From assembly GCF_000423005.1 (NCBI RefSeq), contig NZ_AUHD01000009.1, positions 62,001-126,000 on the forward strand: a DNA stretch of 64,000 bases, written 5' to 3'. The DNA comes from Gelidibacter mesophilus DSM 14095. Lineage in GTDB: Bacteria; Bacteroidota; Bacteroidia; Flavobacteriales; Flavobacteriaceae. Both the position numbers and the translations under genes were made by a program. Below the pieces are notes generated by a model, which did no database searches, was not told the origin of the DNA, and worked only from the letters and a program-made list of their open reading frames with translations. This document shows positions 45,500-54,538 of the stretch, piece by piece; position 1 is the stretch's first letter, and every line of letters starts with the position of its first letter.

Positions 45500-46021
45500 A
45501 TGCAAAAACGCAAAACCATATGGACCATTGGACATTCCACCAGAACTTCTGAGGAGTTTTTGGACTTGCTAAAAAATGATCAGATCGCTCAACTTATTGA
45601 TGTAAGGCGCTTTCCAGGCTCACGGAAATTTCCCCAATTCAATACTCAGAATTTAGAGGATACATTGTCGGCAAACGGAATTGAATATTTACACCTAGAG
45701 GCATTGGGAGGCAGACGCAAGGCTTTAGAGAATTCTAAAAATACGGTTTGGAATCACCCGTCCTTTAGAGGTTACGCTGATTATATGGAAACCTCTGAAT
45801 TTGATGACGTTTTTAAGATATTGGAAACTTTAGCATCTGAAGATAGATGTGCTATCATGTGTTCTGAAGCGGTTTGGTGGCGCTGCCATCGCTCAATGAT
45901 TGCAGATCGGCTCAAAGCAAATGGTTGGCAGGTCATCCATATTCTAGGACAAAAGCAACACCAGGAACATCCGTTTACCAGACCTGCGAAATTAGAAAAC
46001 GGACAACTGACCTATCATTAA
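45500..46021 (+). CDS. DUF488 domain protein
   Basis: 173 residues. The start IWTIGHSTRTSEEFLDLLK, then LIDVRRFPGSRKFPQFN, and the Cys-containing CAIMCSEAVWWRCHRSMIAD motif are diagnostic of DUF488. Members are often linked to stress or DNA/RNA-damage contexts, but their reaction is unknown. It lies 32 bases after the SDR gene, in a likely operon, and 22 bases before the epimerase gene. Full length. Confidence 0.88.
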   Translation: MQKRKTIWTIGHSTRTSEEFLDLLKNDQIAQLIDVRRFPGSRKFPQFNTQNLEDTLSANGIEYLHLEALGGRRKALENSKNTVWNHPSFRGYADYMETSEFDDVFKILETLASEDRCAIMCSEAVWWRCHRSMIADRLKANGWQVIHILGQKQHQEHPFTRPAKLENGQLTYH

Positions 46022-46043
46022 AATGTAAATGTAAAAATCACAC

Positions 46044-47081
46044 ATGATTAAGGATAAAAACACAGAACACCATATTCAAAAGAGTAACATTCTAGTCACC
46101 GGTGCTTCCGGTACTGTTGGTTTTGAAGTTTTAAAGCAACTTCTTGAAAAGGAAAATTATAATGTTTTTGTTTTTGATAAAAAAACGAAACTTTCCGAAG
46201 AAAAGTTAGAACCGTTGGCACATCAAATGGTTCTTTTATATGGTGATATTTCAAATCCTAAAGATTTGGAGTCCCTAAAAAATATCGATGCCGTCATCCA
46301 TTTGGCGGCCATTATTCCACCGCTTGCGGATGAACACCCAGAATTGGCCCAAAAAGTCAATACAGAGGGCACTCAAAATCTAATCCACCAATTAGAAAAA
46401 CACTCGCCCAATGCATTTTTCATGTACAGTTCCAGCATTTCTGTTTATGGCGACCGTATTGAGAATCCCTATATAGAAGTTGGCGATGCCTTGATCCCGA
46501 GTGAAGGAGATGCCTATGCCAAAACTAAAATTTTAGCAGAAAGAAGTTTGAAAGAAAGTAAACTCGACTGGACAATTTTTAGGTTGGCTGCGATTATGGG
46601 CAATCATAAAATATCAAAATTAATGTTTCATCAGCCTCTTAATACGGCTTTAGAAATTGCGACTCCCAGAGATACGGCGAGAGCTTTTGTGAACGGGATT
46701 GAAAAACAATTGGAACTTTCAAAACGGATTTTTAATTTAGGTGGCGGTGAAAGTTGCAGAATAAGTTATGAGCATTTTCTAGAGCGGTCGTTCGCAATCT
46801 TCGGATTAGGAAAATTGAGCTTTCCAGAGCACAGTTTCGCAGATAAAAATTTCCATTGTGGGTTTTATGCTGATGGTGATGCTCTTGAAGAAATCGTCCA
46901 TTTTAGACAAGATTCTTTGGAGGATTATTTTAAAATGGAAGCAGAGAAAGTGTCAGTTGTAAAGAAAGCCGCGGCCTCCATATTTAAGGTGCCCATTAAA
47001 TGGTATCTCTTAAAACAATCAGAACCATATCACGTCTATAAAGAAAACGACCAAAAGGCAATGGCACATTACTTTAATTAA
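46044..47081 (+). CDS. NAD-dependent epimerase/dehydratase family protein
   Basis: 345 residues, extended SDR fold. The N-terminal glycine motif is NILVTGASGTVGFEVLK and the active site is Y-x3-K in GDAYAKTKILAERSL, with SSSISVYGD before it. The last 60 residues are basic and helical. The family acts on nucleotide sugars or related carbonyls; no partner gene points to a substrate. It continues the operon from DUF488 and precedes DUF2141 by 17 bases. Confidence 0.85.
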   Translation: MIKDKNTEHHIQKSNILVTGASGTVGFEVLKQLLEKENYNVFVFDKKTKLSEEKLEPLAHQMVLLYGDISNPKDLESLKNIDAVIHLAAIIPPLADEHPELAQKVNTEGTQNLIHQLEKHSPNAFFMYSSSISVYGDRIENPYIEVGDALIPSEGDAYAKTKILAERSLKESKLDWTIFRLAAIMGNHKISKLMFHQPLNTALEIATPRDTARAFVNGIEKQLELSKRIFNLGGGESCRISYEHFLERSFAIFGLGKLSFPEHSFADKNFHCGFYADGDALEEIVHFRQDSLEDYFKMEAEKVSVVKKAAASIFKVPIKWYLLKQSEPYHVYKENDQKAMAHYFN

Positions 47082-47098
47082 ACACAGAAGATAACATT

Positions 47099-47515
47099 AT
47101 GAAGACCTTATTTTTATATATAGCTCTAATAACTGGGTTCTTTGCCAATGATAACCCGAAATTGACCATCAATATTACCAATATCGAATCCATTAAGGGC
47201 AAAGTGGTTATTGGTGTTTATAGTTCTGGCAAGAATTTTTTGAAAGATGGAGCTGAAGTAAAAAACTATACCTTTAAGGTAGATGGCAAGTCAAAGCAGA
47301 TTGTAATTACGGATCTGCCAAAGGGTGATTACGCCATTTCAATGTATCACGACGAAAATTCGGATGATGAGTGCAACCTTAATTTCCTTGGAATCCCTAA
47401 GGAAGGCTACGGATTTTCTAACAATATCAAACCGAAGTTTTCAGCGCCAACTTATGAGGATTGTAAATTTTCATTGGTAAAAGACGAATTCTTAACTATA
47501 AAACTTATCAATTAG
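47099..47515 (+). CDS. Secreted DUF2141 protein
   Basis: 138 residues. A short signal peptide (ending near residue 16, FFAND) precedes the DUF2141 domain: INITNIESIKGKVVIGVYSS, FKVDGKSKQIVITDLPKGDYAISMYHDENSDDECNLNFLGIPKEGYGFSNN. The HDENSD stretch is the family hallmark, perhaps binding a cation. Its role is unknown. It is the last-but-one gene of the stress-like operon and ends 60 bases before the HdeD-like gene. Confidence 0.87.
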   Translation: MKTLFLYIALITGFFANDNPKLTINITNIESIKGKVVIGVYSSGKNFLKDGAEVKNYTFKVDGKSKQIVITDLPKGDYAISMYHDENSDDECNLNFLGIPKEGYGFSNNIKPKFSAPTYEDCKFSLVKDEFLTIKLIN

Positions 47516-47575
47516 AAAATAGTTGTCAAATCATTTTACTATATTTAATACGAACCAACTTAAATAAATAAAAAT

Positions 47576-48214
47576 ATGGAAGCAACATTTTTAAAATCAA
47601 TCAAAAGCGCATTAAAATATTGGTATATTCCGTTATTGGTGGGCATCTTTTTTGTTATTGTAAGTATCGTGTCGTTCACATCCCCAGGAGCTTCATTGTT
47701 AACCTTATCTTTTCTTTTTGCAATTTCATTTGTATTTGGTGGGCTTTCAGAAGCTGTTTTTTCGATTGTCAATAGACACCAATTGGAAAATTGGGGTTGG
47801 TCTTTGGCGTTTGGAACCATCACATTTCTAGTAGGAATTTCACTTATGATTCATCCAGCATTATCCATTAGTGTGATGGCGTTTTATATAGGTTTCATTA
47901 TCCTATTCCGATCCGTATCTTCAATTGGTTTTGCTATGGATATGAAAAGATATGGTGAAAAGAATTGGGGCTTATTATTGGTATTAGGAATTTTAGGAAC
48001 TATCTTTTCTTTTATATTGATTTGGAATCCGCTGTTTGCAGGTATGAGCATCGTAGTCTTGATTGCGTTGAGCTTTTTTTTCGCAGGTCTTTACAGCATT
48101 CTTCTTGCGTTTCAATTAAGAAAACTTCACAAATCATCTAAAAAAATATCGCCAGAATTAAGAAAGCGATATGAAGAATTATCGAGAGATATTGATAGAG
48201 AATGGGGCGCTTAA
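47576..48214 (+). CDS. HdeD-like (DUF308) membrane protein
   Basis: 212 residues with six predicted transmembrane helices in three pairs, matching HdeD/DUF308. The helices begin at WYIPLLVGIFFVIVSIVSF, ASLLTLSFLFAISFVFGGLSEAV and similar. The C-terminal tail (RKLHKSSKKISPELRKRYEELSRD) is charged and cytoplasmic. In E. coli hdeD belongs to an acid-resistance locus, but its mechanism is not known. It closes the cluster that starts with the regulator. About 190 bases without a gene follow. Confidence 0.87.
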   Translation: MEATFLKSIKSALKYWYIPLLVGIFFVIVSIVSFTSPGASLLTLSFLFAISFVFGGLSEAVFSIVNRHQLENWGWSLAFGTITFLVGISLMIHPALSISVMAFYIGFIILFRSVSSIGFAMDMKRYGEKNWGLLLVLGILGTIFSFILIWNPLFAGMSIVVLIALSFFFAGLYSILLAFQLRKLHKSSKKISPELRKRYEELSRDIDREWGA

Positions 48215-48404
48215 TATTTAATTAAACTGAAAATAAATAATTCACCTGGTGTATCCAGAGTTGTTTTTAATGGTGAAATGATGCCGTAATTCAATATGGA
48301 GCGTCAAGAATAGAGATGGCTTTTTTAGTCAATTAAATTCAATGCGCCATGGTGAACGATGGATTTTTAACCTTGAACGCTCATACAACATTTAAAAACT
48401 TATT

Positions 48405-48869
48405 ATGAACATAAGAAACGCAACCTTAGAAGATTTAACAATTATTCATGAAATTGAAACCTTAAGTTTTGCAGATGACAGTTATCCGCCATTTGTTTTA
48501 AGACAGTTGTTCGATATTTCCCATGAGTATTTTCTGGTTGCGGAAGATGATGACAAAAAAATCATGGGTTATGTCATTGGGAACATCAATAAAAACAATG
48601 GTCGCGCTTGGTTGCTGTCTTTGGGCGTTCATCCTGATGCCCGAGGTAAAAAGATGGGAAGATTACTCACTGAAAAGTTAATTGAACTGCTGGAGAACGA
48701 CTTGAGTACAGAAATTTGCCTAACAGTCCATCCCGATAATGCTTCAGCAAAAAAAATATATGAAGATCTTGGCTTTAAATCTGTGAATACTTATGATAAT
48801 TATTATAATGATCTTGAAGCTCGGTTGTTGATGAAAAAGCAATTGATCACCTTAAGATTTAATGCTTAA
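48405..48869 (+). CDS. GNAT family N-acetyltransferase
   Basis: 154 residues. The acetyl-CoA-binding motif is LLSLGVHPDARGKKMGRLLTEKLIE, with the Q/R-x-x-G-x-G/A-like loop here as ARGKKMG. The VHPDNASAKKIYEDLGFKS motif is typical of RimI-like enzymes. The substrate (a protein N-terminus or a small amine) cannot be told. Eleven bases separate it from the amidohydrolase lipoprotein gene. Confidence 0.85.
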   Translation: MNIRNATLEDLTIIHEIETLSFADDSYPPFVLRQLFDISHEYFLVAEDDDKKIMGYVIGNINKNNGRAWLLSLGVHPDARGKKMGRLLTEKLIELLENDLSTEICLTVHPDNASAKKIYEDLGFKSVNTYDNYYNDLEARLLMKKQLITLRFNA

Positions 48870-48880
48870 AAGCAGCACAA

Positions 48881-50608
48881 ATGAAACAGAGTATAGTCAT
48901 TATTATCATACTGATCTTATTTTTTAGCTGTAAGGACAGTGAGAAAACAAATGGCATTGAGCAGACGGCCACCAACAATGCGCAGTTGTATTTTAATGGA
49001 GCTATCATCACCATGGCTTCTGATGAGGTAGCGTATGCGGAGGCACTTGTTGAGGAAAATGGCAGGATTGTTTTTGTTGGAAGTCAGAAAGATGCCGAAT
49101 CAGAATATGAAAATGCTAGCAAAATAAATCTCAATGGAAACACTTTGCTACCTGGTTTTATTGATCCGCATAGCCATTTTGGGATGGTTTCCAATACCAT
49201 GGCGCAGGTTGACCTTAATCCAGAACCGGTAGGAACGGTGGTCAATATTGACGATATCCTGAACAAATTACAAGCCTTTAAAGAAAATCACAATATAGCT
49301 GATGGCGAATGGATTTTTGGTTGGGGTTACGACGACGGAGAATTGGCTGAAAAGCGCCATCCAACCAAAAGAGACATCGATAAGGTGTTGCCAAGCAATC
49401 CGGTGTATTTGCAACATACCAGTGGGCATATGGGGGTGGCAAATACAATGGCACTTGAGAAGTTAAATGTCAATGCCGAAAGTAAGAATCCAGAAGGCGG
49501 AAACATAGAACGTTTTCCAAACACTAAAGAACCAACAGGTTTAGTGCAAGAAACTGCCATGTATCCGTTTGTGGGAAATATGTTGGAAATACTGGCGAAA
49601 GATCAATCCAAATATTTTGATACCACACAAGAATATTATGCATCTCATGGCATTACTACAGCTCAGGATGGAATGACTGATAGAAACACCATTCGCTTCT
49701 TTCAATCGCAAGCCGATGCAGGAAAATTGAATATTGATCTCATTTCCCTGGCAGGGTACGCAGAATTGGATAGCAATATTAAAGACAGTACTCTTCAATT
49801 TAAAAACTACAACAACGGATTTAAAGTACAAGGCACAAAAATTGTTGCCGATGGTTCGCCTCAAGGTAAGACCGCTTTCTTTACTAAGCCTTTTTTGACT
49901 GAGGTGCCTGGTTGTTCTAACGATTGTAGGGGTTTGCCAAGTTTATCTCAAGAAACCATCAATACATTATTTCTTACAGCATATAAAAATGACAATCAAT
50001 TATTTATTCATTGTAACGGTGATGCCACAGTGGATATGATCATTGAAGCACATGAAAATGCCTGTAAACAATTAGGTCAACCTTTGGATAAAGATAGAAG
50101 AACCATTATCATTCATGCGCAATTCTCACGGCCTGACCAATTGGAGATGTTTGTGAAATACAAGATGGAACCTTCATTTTTTACCAACCATGCGTTCTTT
50201 TGGGGCGATGTTCACGTAGAAAATTTGGGTAAGGAAAGAGCACATTTTTTAAGTCCGATGGTTTTTGCACATCAATTGGGATTAAAACCCACCAACCATT
50301 CGGATGCTACTGTTACGCCAATCAATCCACTTTTTACAATTTGGTCTGCGGTAAATCGTGTATCACGTTCAGGAGCTGTGATTGGCGAAGATGAGAGAAC
50401 AACGCCTTATTTGGCAATTCAAGCCATTACCAGCAACGCCGCCTATGAATATTTTGAAGAGGACTTGAAAGGTTCCTTATCTAAAGGTAAGCTTTCGGAT
50501 TTCGTGATTTTAGACAAAAATCCGCTAAAAGTAGAACCCATGGAAATCAAAAATATTCAAGTCTTAGAAACGATAAAAGAAGGAAAGACTATTTATAAAC
50601 GGAAATGA
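48881..50608 (+). CDS. Amidohydrolase lipoprotein (YtcJ-like, Amidohydro_3)
   Basis: 575 residues. A lipoprotein signal peptide ends at FFSC (Cys near residue 17). The metal-dependent TIM-barrel hydrolase shows GNTLLPGFIDPHSHFGM (H-x-H), IIIHAQFS, the His in THHSDATV-like TNHSDATVTPI and a C-terminal AYEYFEEDLKGSLSKGKLSDFVILDKNPL. It resembles YtcJ-type predicted metal amidohydrolases. The substrate is unknown. It is probably anchored to the cell envelope. The terminator at 50644 follows its stop. Confidence 0.87.
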   Translation: MKQSIVIIIILILFFSCKDSEKTNGIEQTATNNAQLYFNGAIITMASDEVAYAEALVEENGRIVFVGSQKDAESEYENASKINLNGNTLLPGFIDPHSHFGMVSNTMAQVDLNPEPVGTVVNIDDILNKLQAFKENHNIADGEWIFGWGYDDGELAEKRHPTKRDIDKVLPSNPVYLQHTSGHMGVANTMALEKLNVNAESKNPEGGNIERFPNTKEPTGLVQETAMYPFVGNMLEILAKDQSKYFDTTQEYYASHGITTAQDGMTDRNTIRFFQSQADAGKLNIDLISLAGYAELDSNIKDSTLQFKNYNNGFKVQGTKIVADGSPQGKTAFFTKPFLTEVPGCSNDCRGLPSLSQETINTLFLTAYKNDNQLFIHCNGDATVDMIIEAHENACKQLGQPLDKDRRTIIIHAQFSRPDQLEMFVKYKMEPSFFTNHAFFWGDVHVENLGKERAHFLSPMVFAHQLGLKPTNHSDATVTPINPLFTIWSAVNRVSRSGAVIGEDERTTPYLAIQAITSNAAYEYFEEDLKGSLSKGKLSDFVILDKNPLKVEPMEIKNIQVLETIKEGKTIYKRK

Positions 50609-50643
50609 GACGGAGCGTTACGTTGAATCAGCTTTTTGAAAAG

Positions 50644-50676
50644 TAGATGAATCTTCGTATTCATCTAGCAATTTTT
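50644..50676 (+). terminator. Terminator after the amidohydrolase gene
   Basis: A 9-bp perfect stem (50644-50652 with 50659-50667) around a 6-base loop, then GCA and six T. It lies 36 bases after the stop. Confidence 0.75.
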
Positions 50677-50709
50677 TCCTTAAAATCACCATCACATCAT
50701 ATAAACACA

Positions 50710-50735
50710 CCTAATAGGTTTTAAGACCTACCAGG
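50710..50735. repeat. REP-like palindrome at the left edge of a higher-GC block
   Basis: CCTAATAGGT and ACCTACCAGG form an imperfect hairpin (outer CCT/AGG, inner TAGGT/ACCTA, AA opposite CC) around TTTAAG. Elements of this type recur in Bacteroidota intergenic DNA. It lies 34 bases upstream of the higher-GC genes. Confidence 0.5.
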
Positions 50736-50768
50736 CCGGCAAATCACACGCGCAAAAAATTAATTATC

Positions 50769-52394
50769 ATGGACATAGCAATCGTAGGAGGTGGAATTTC
50801 AGGTTTAGTCTCAGCTTTTGAGCTCAGCGAAGATCCCTCTCTAAACATTACCCTTATCGAATCAAGTGACACTTGTGGCGGAAAAATGAAAGGCTACTTC
50901 AATCCCGACAAACAACGTTTTGAAGAACATTCCATTAGGGCATTGAGCTCCACTTATTTTGCGCTTTTTGATGTGTTTTATCGGGCAGGCATTTTGGATA
51001 CCTTGACTGCGGTGGATAATTATATGTTCTATGAAAGCAAATCGGGTAAAAAAGTAGCGGTGGACCGTACGGACAACTTGACCTTGGAAACGTTCAAGGC
51101 TCTTGTAAAAACCTTTGATTTATCGCTAACGGACATGATGGGATTAGCCAAAAAAATCCTGCATCATGTGAATGCTTCCAATGAGGAGCGTGGGAAAATG
51201 GCTTTCCAGAAAGCAGGAGAGGTTATTGAAATTGATGATTTTGATGCCCATACCCAACAATTCATCATCAACTGGTTCGGGATCTTGACGGGCGCACGTA
51301 TGGAAAGTAAGGCCGTGGACATCATGGACAGTTTTTTGCTCATGTTCATGCCCATGAGCGAGAGTCCGCATTTGCCAGCAGGAAAACATTCAAAGTCCTA
51401 TTGTTTTAACCGGCCAACCTCGGAAGTGGTGGCGCTGCTGGTGGAAAAACTTAAGCAACGGGGCGTTAAATTTATTTTTGATACGCGCTTGACCAATGTG
51501 ACGAGGGATGACAGTGCAGATAAAATTGTATTAAAAATGGCGTCTGATACGTTAGATAAACCATCTTATGATGCCTGTATCATGGCCGTACCGCATGAAG
51601 TGATGTGGAACGTGGGGTTGATGCCCCAGGTCAAGAAGACTTTCAACGATGAATGGTCTTTTGGCACACAGTTCGCCATGGACCATTTGCCCGAAGCCTT
51701 AACCGATTTTGCCGGAAAATCCTATAATTTAAGTTTTGATGCGCCGTGGAATATCGTGTTTCAGATCCAGCATCAAGACGGATTTTGGAAAGAGGTCGAG
51801 TTTCCCACATCTCATCCCTATAATCTGTCGGCTACCTGTAGTTCCCCTTTTAATAAAGGATTACTTTATGGCAAGCGTTTTATGGAATGTACGCCTACAG
51901 AAGCAAAACACGAAATTTTGTACCAATTGGGAATTACGTCGGAGGCAGAACGGGAAGGATTGGTTGCCCATGCCGCGATTGATCCGGTCTATTTAAAATA
52001 CACCGAAGACTGGGAACCTTACGCCTTACTGGAAACAACCTCTTTGGGCATATTGCAGGATAACGGAAAACGTTGGGTTGATTTGGCGCAGATCTACGTG
52101 CGTTCTGCAGAGGATGAGGAAATCCAGGTAAAAACAGCAATGGACGGAGTATTTCTGGCGGGCGAGGTCGTAAGTGTGCCGGGGAAATGGAAAATCCCGA
52201 CCATGGAACAAGCCGCCATGTCTGGCAAACAAGCGGCCAAGGCAGTGTTTGGATTTGGAGCTATGGACAGAACGGTGACCATGGAATTTGCCACCCTTGA
52301 AAGTACAAAAGGATTTAAACTGATGGAAGGTATTTTGGCTGGACTGACAGGATTGGCCAAAATAATTCCGACTAGTAAAAGTAAGAACGATTAG
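50769..52394 (+). CDS. FAD-dependent amine-oxidase-like oxidoreductase
   Basis: 541 residues. The N-terminal dinucleotide motif is IAIVGGGISGLVSAFELSE with a following E-x-S-D-T-C-G-G-K (FAD binding), and the C-terminal FAD motif is VFLAGEVVSVPGKWKIPTMEQAAMSG. The pattern matches the phytoene-desaturase/hydroxysqualene-dehydroxylase group of the amine-oxidase superfamily. No carotenoid or hopanoid gene is near, so the substrate is open. Higher GC than surrounding genes. It is 11 bases before the MDR gene, so the two are co-transcribed. Confidence 0.82.
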   Translation: MDIAIVGGGISGLVSAFELSEDPSLNITLIESSDTCGGKMKGYFNPDKQRFEEHSIRALSSTYFALFDVFYRAGILDTLTAVDNYMFYESKSGKKVAVDRTDNLTLETFKALVKTFDLSLTDMMGLAKKILHHVNASNEERGKMAFQKAGEVIEIDDFDAHTQQFIINWFGILTGARMESKAVDIMDSFLLMFMPMSESPHLPAGKHSKSYCFNRPTSEVVALLVEKLKQRGVKFIFDTRLTNVTRDDSADKIVLKMASDTLDKPSYDACIMAVPHEVMWNVGLMPQVKKTFNDEWSFGTQFAMDHLPEALTDFAGKSYNLSFDAPWNIVFQIQHQDGFWKEVEFPTSHPYNLSATCSSPFNKGLLYGKRFMECTPTEAKHEILYQLGITSEAEREGLVAHAAIDPVYLKYTEDWEPYALLETTSLGILQDNGKRWVDLAQIYVRSAEDEEIQVKTAMDGVFLAGEVVSVPGKWKIPTMEQAAMSGKQAAKAVFGFGAMDRTVTMEFATLESTKGFKLMEGILAGLTGLAKIIPTSKSKND

Positions 52395-52405
52395 AACAAA
52401 AAGCC

Positions 52406-53431
52406 ATGAGCAAGGAACAAAATAAAGAAATCGTATTGGCCGAACACCCCAAGGGCGTGCCTACAAAAGAAACGTTTAAAATCAACGACATTGACCTGCC
52501 CAGCCCCAAAGATGGGGAATTGCTGCTCAAAACCATTTATGTGTCGGTTGATCCGGGCAAGCGCGGTTTTATGGATAAAGGTGAGGACAATGCTGCGGGT
52601 AAAAAGTTTCAATTGGATGAAGCCATTACAAGCCGTTCGGATGCCCAGGTTTTAGAAAGCAAATCTGACGCTTTTAAAAAAGATGATATCGTGCACGGCC
52701 GTTTGGCGTGGAAAAAATTTCAGGCCGTACCGACAGACGGGCTGGAAAAGGTGGATCCGGAACTGGCACCCCTCCAAACCTCTGTAAGTGTATTGGGCGT
52801 GACAGGCCTGGCCGCTTATTTTGGATTACTGAAAATCGGAAAGCCCAAAAAAGGGGAAACGGTGGTGGTCTCGGGAGCTGCCGGTTCTGTAGGAAGTACC
52901 GTCGCCCAAATTGCCAAGATCAAAGGGTGCAGGGTTGTCGGCATTGCAGGTTCAAAAGCAAAGATTGATTATCTGGAAAATGAACTGGGCATCGACAAAG
53001 GTATCAACTATAAAAAAACAGTGAATATGGAAAGTGCCATCAAAGAGGCTTGTCCTGATGGGGTGGATGTGTTTTTTGATAATGTGGGAGGCGATCTTTT
53101 TGATGCGGTGTTTGCGAATAGCAACCGCAAATCGCGGATGGTTATTTGTGGACAGATAGCAGAATATAATGATGATGACCAGCCAGAAGGACCGAGGCCG
53201 CAGCACCTGCTCATTAAAAAATCGGCAAAAATTGAAGGTTTTGTGGTATTCGATTTTGAAGATGAATTTGACGAGGCGAAAAAACAGTTGGCAGATTGGT
53301 ACAACAGCGGCAAATTGAAATACAAGGAAAATCTGGTGGAAGGTTTTGAGAACATTCCCTCAGCATTCATCGGTTTGTTTTCTGGTGAAAATATCGGAAA
53401 ACAAATGGTGAAAGTTTCAGAGGAAGAATAA
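52406..53431 (+). CDS. NADP-dependent oxidoreductase, MDR superfamily (alkenal-reductase-like)
   Basis: 341 residues. The nucleotide loop VVVSGAAGSVGSTVAQIAK is typical of zinc-independent medium-chain reductases such as 2-alkenal, leukotriene or curcumin reductases. The YVSVDPGKRGFMDKG region near 50-65 and DGVDVFFDNVGGDLFD in the middle also match. No Zn-ligand Cys cluster is present. It reduces conjugated C=C bonds with NADPH; the true substrate is unknown. Two 60-base samples from this gene have 50% and 55% GC by hand count, well above the surrounding genes. Confidence 0.88.
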   Translation: MSKEQNKEIVLAEHPKGVPTKETFKINDIDLPSPKDGELLLKTIYVSVDPGKRGFMDKGEDNAAGKKFQLDEAITSRSDAQVLESKSDAFKKDDIVHGRLAWKKFQAVPTDGLEKVDPELAPLQTSVSVLGVTGLAAYFGLLKIGKPKKGETVVVSGAAGSVGSTVAQIAKIKGCRVVGIAGSKAKIDYLENELGIDKGINYKKTVNMESAIKEACPDGVDVFFDNVGGDLFDAVFANSNRKSRMVICGQIAEYNDDDQPEGPRPQHLLIKKSAKIEGFVVFDFEDEFDEAKKQLADWYNSGKLKYKENLVEGFENIPSAFIGLFSGENIGKQMVKVSEEE

Positions 53432-53631
53432 ATAAGGAGTCGCAGTGGTATAAAGGAGGAGACCTTTTAAAAGTCATTTCAGCCTGCCTTGGAACATCCG
53501 ATCTCGCATGTAGCGTTTTGGCTCTAAAAGCGAAGCGGTCTTGAATCCCAGTTCTTTTCCCAGCAACACCCGAATAAAACTAGAAGCCTACAACAATGGC
53601 CTAAAATAAAATATCATTAATAAACACTTAT

Positions 53632-54411
53632 ATGGATACATCAAAATTTTTTGACTTAAAAGGAAAAACCGCAATCGTCACTGGCGGGGCAAACGGCATC
53701 GGGAAAGCGAGTTGTGAGATACTGGCTGCTTTTGGCGCCAACGTTGTGGTTTCCGATTACAATTTGGAGGACGCCAAAAAAACGTCCAAAGAAATCAATG
53801 GCAACGGCGGAAAAAGCATTGCTATCGATTGTGACGTAACCAAAGACGAAGCTCTGGTTAATTTAGTGGACAAAACCATGGCGGAATTTGGAAGCATCGA
53901 AATTTTGGTAAACAATGTTGGTGGAGGCGGTGCAGGTAAGGAAAGCCCGTATGATATTGACGTGGAGCAGTTTAAAAAAGTGTTCGAAATGAACGTTTTC
54001 AGTATGTGGCGATTGTGCCAATTGGTGGCGCCCCACATGGAAAAGGCGGGCTACGGCAGTATCATAAACATGTCATCCATGGCATCCATTAACAAGAGTC
54101 CGGCCATTAGTGCTTATGCCTCTTCCAAAGCTGCCATCAACCACATGACGCGTAATTTGGCATTCGATTATGGTCCGGCAAATATCCGAATCAACGCCAT
54201 TGGCCCTGGAGCCACAAAAACACATGCCCTTAGTACGGTGTTGACCCCCGAGCTGGAAAAGGCAATGTTAAAGCATACCCCCATCAAAAGATTGGGAGAA
54301 GCGGAGGATATTGCAGGCGCCGTCCTTTATTTTGCAGCACCTATCTCCAGCTGGACCAGTGGACAGGTGATTTTTGTCAATGGTGGCGGTGAACAGACCT
54401 TGGACATGTAA
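53632..54411 (+). CDS. SDR family oxidoreductase (7-alpha-hydroxysteroid-dehydrogenase-like)
   Basis: 259 residues. Cofactor loop TGGANGIG, then NVGGGGAG, the catalytic Y162-x3-K166 in SAYASSKAAINHM, and the SSWTSGQVIFVNGGG end. The sequence most resembles hydroxysteroid dehydrogenases and glucose dehydrogenase-like SDRs. Substrate unknown. A 200-base gene-free gap with elevated GC precedes it, in which no feature is recognised. With the FAD and MDR genes it forms a redox group of similar composition. Confidence 0.88.
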   Translation: MDTSKFFDLKGKTAIVTGGANGIGKASCEILAAFGANVVVSDYNLEDAKKTSKEINGNGGKSIAIDCDVTKDEALVNLVDKTMAEFGSIEILVNNVGGGGAGKESPYDIDVEQFKKVFEMNVFSMWRLCQLVAPHMEKAGYGSIINMSSMASINKSPAISAYASSKAAINHMTRNLAFDYGPANIRINAIGPGATKTHALSTVLTPELEKAMLKHTPIKRLGEAEDIAGAVLYFAAPISSWTSGQVIFVNGGGEQTLDM

Positions 54412-54460
54412 AGCAACATATCACATAAAAGCTTAAGTTTAAAATGTATTGATGTTACGG

Positions 54461-54508
54461 GCGCAGTCGAAATGCTTTCAATAGGAGCGGCTCAATCTTC
54501 GACTGCGC
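54461..54508. repeat. Inverted repeat at the right edge of the higher-GC block
   Basis: GCGCAGTCGAA (54461-54471) and TTCGACTGCGC (54498-54508) pair perfectly over 11 bp around a 26-base loop. The TTCGACTGCGCT motif is a familiar dispersed repeat of Bacteroidota genomes. Confidence 0.6.
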
Positions 54509-54538
54509 TTATTATTTGAAACTTGATGCTTCAAAACA

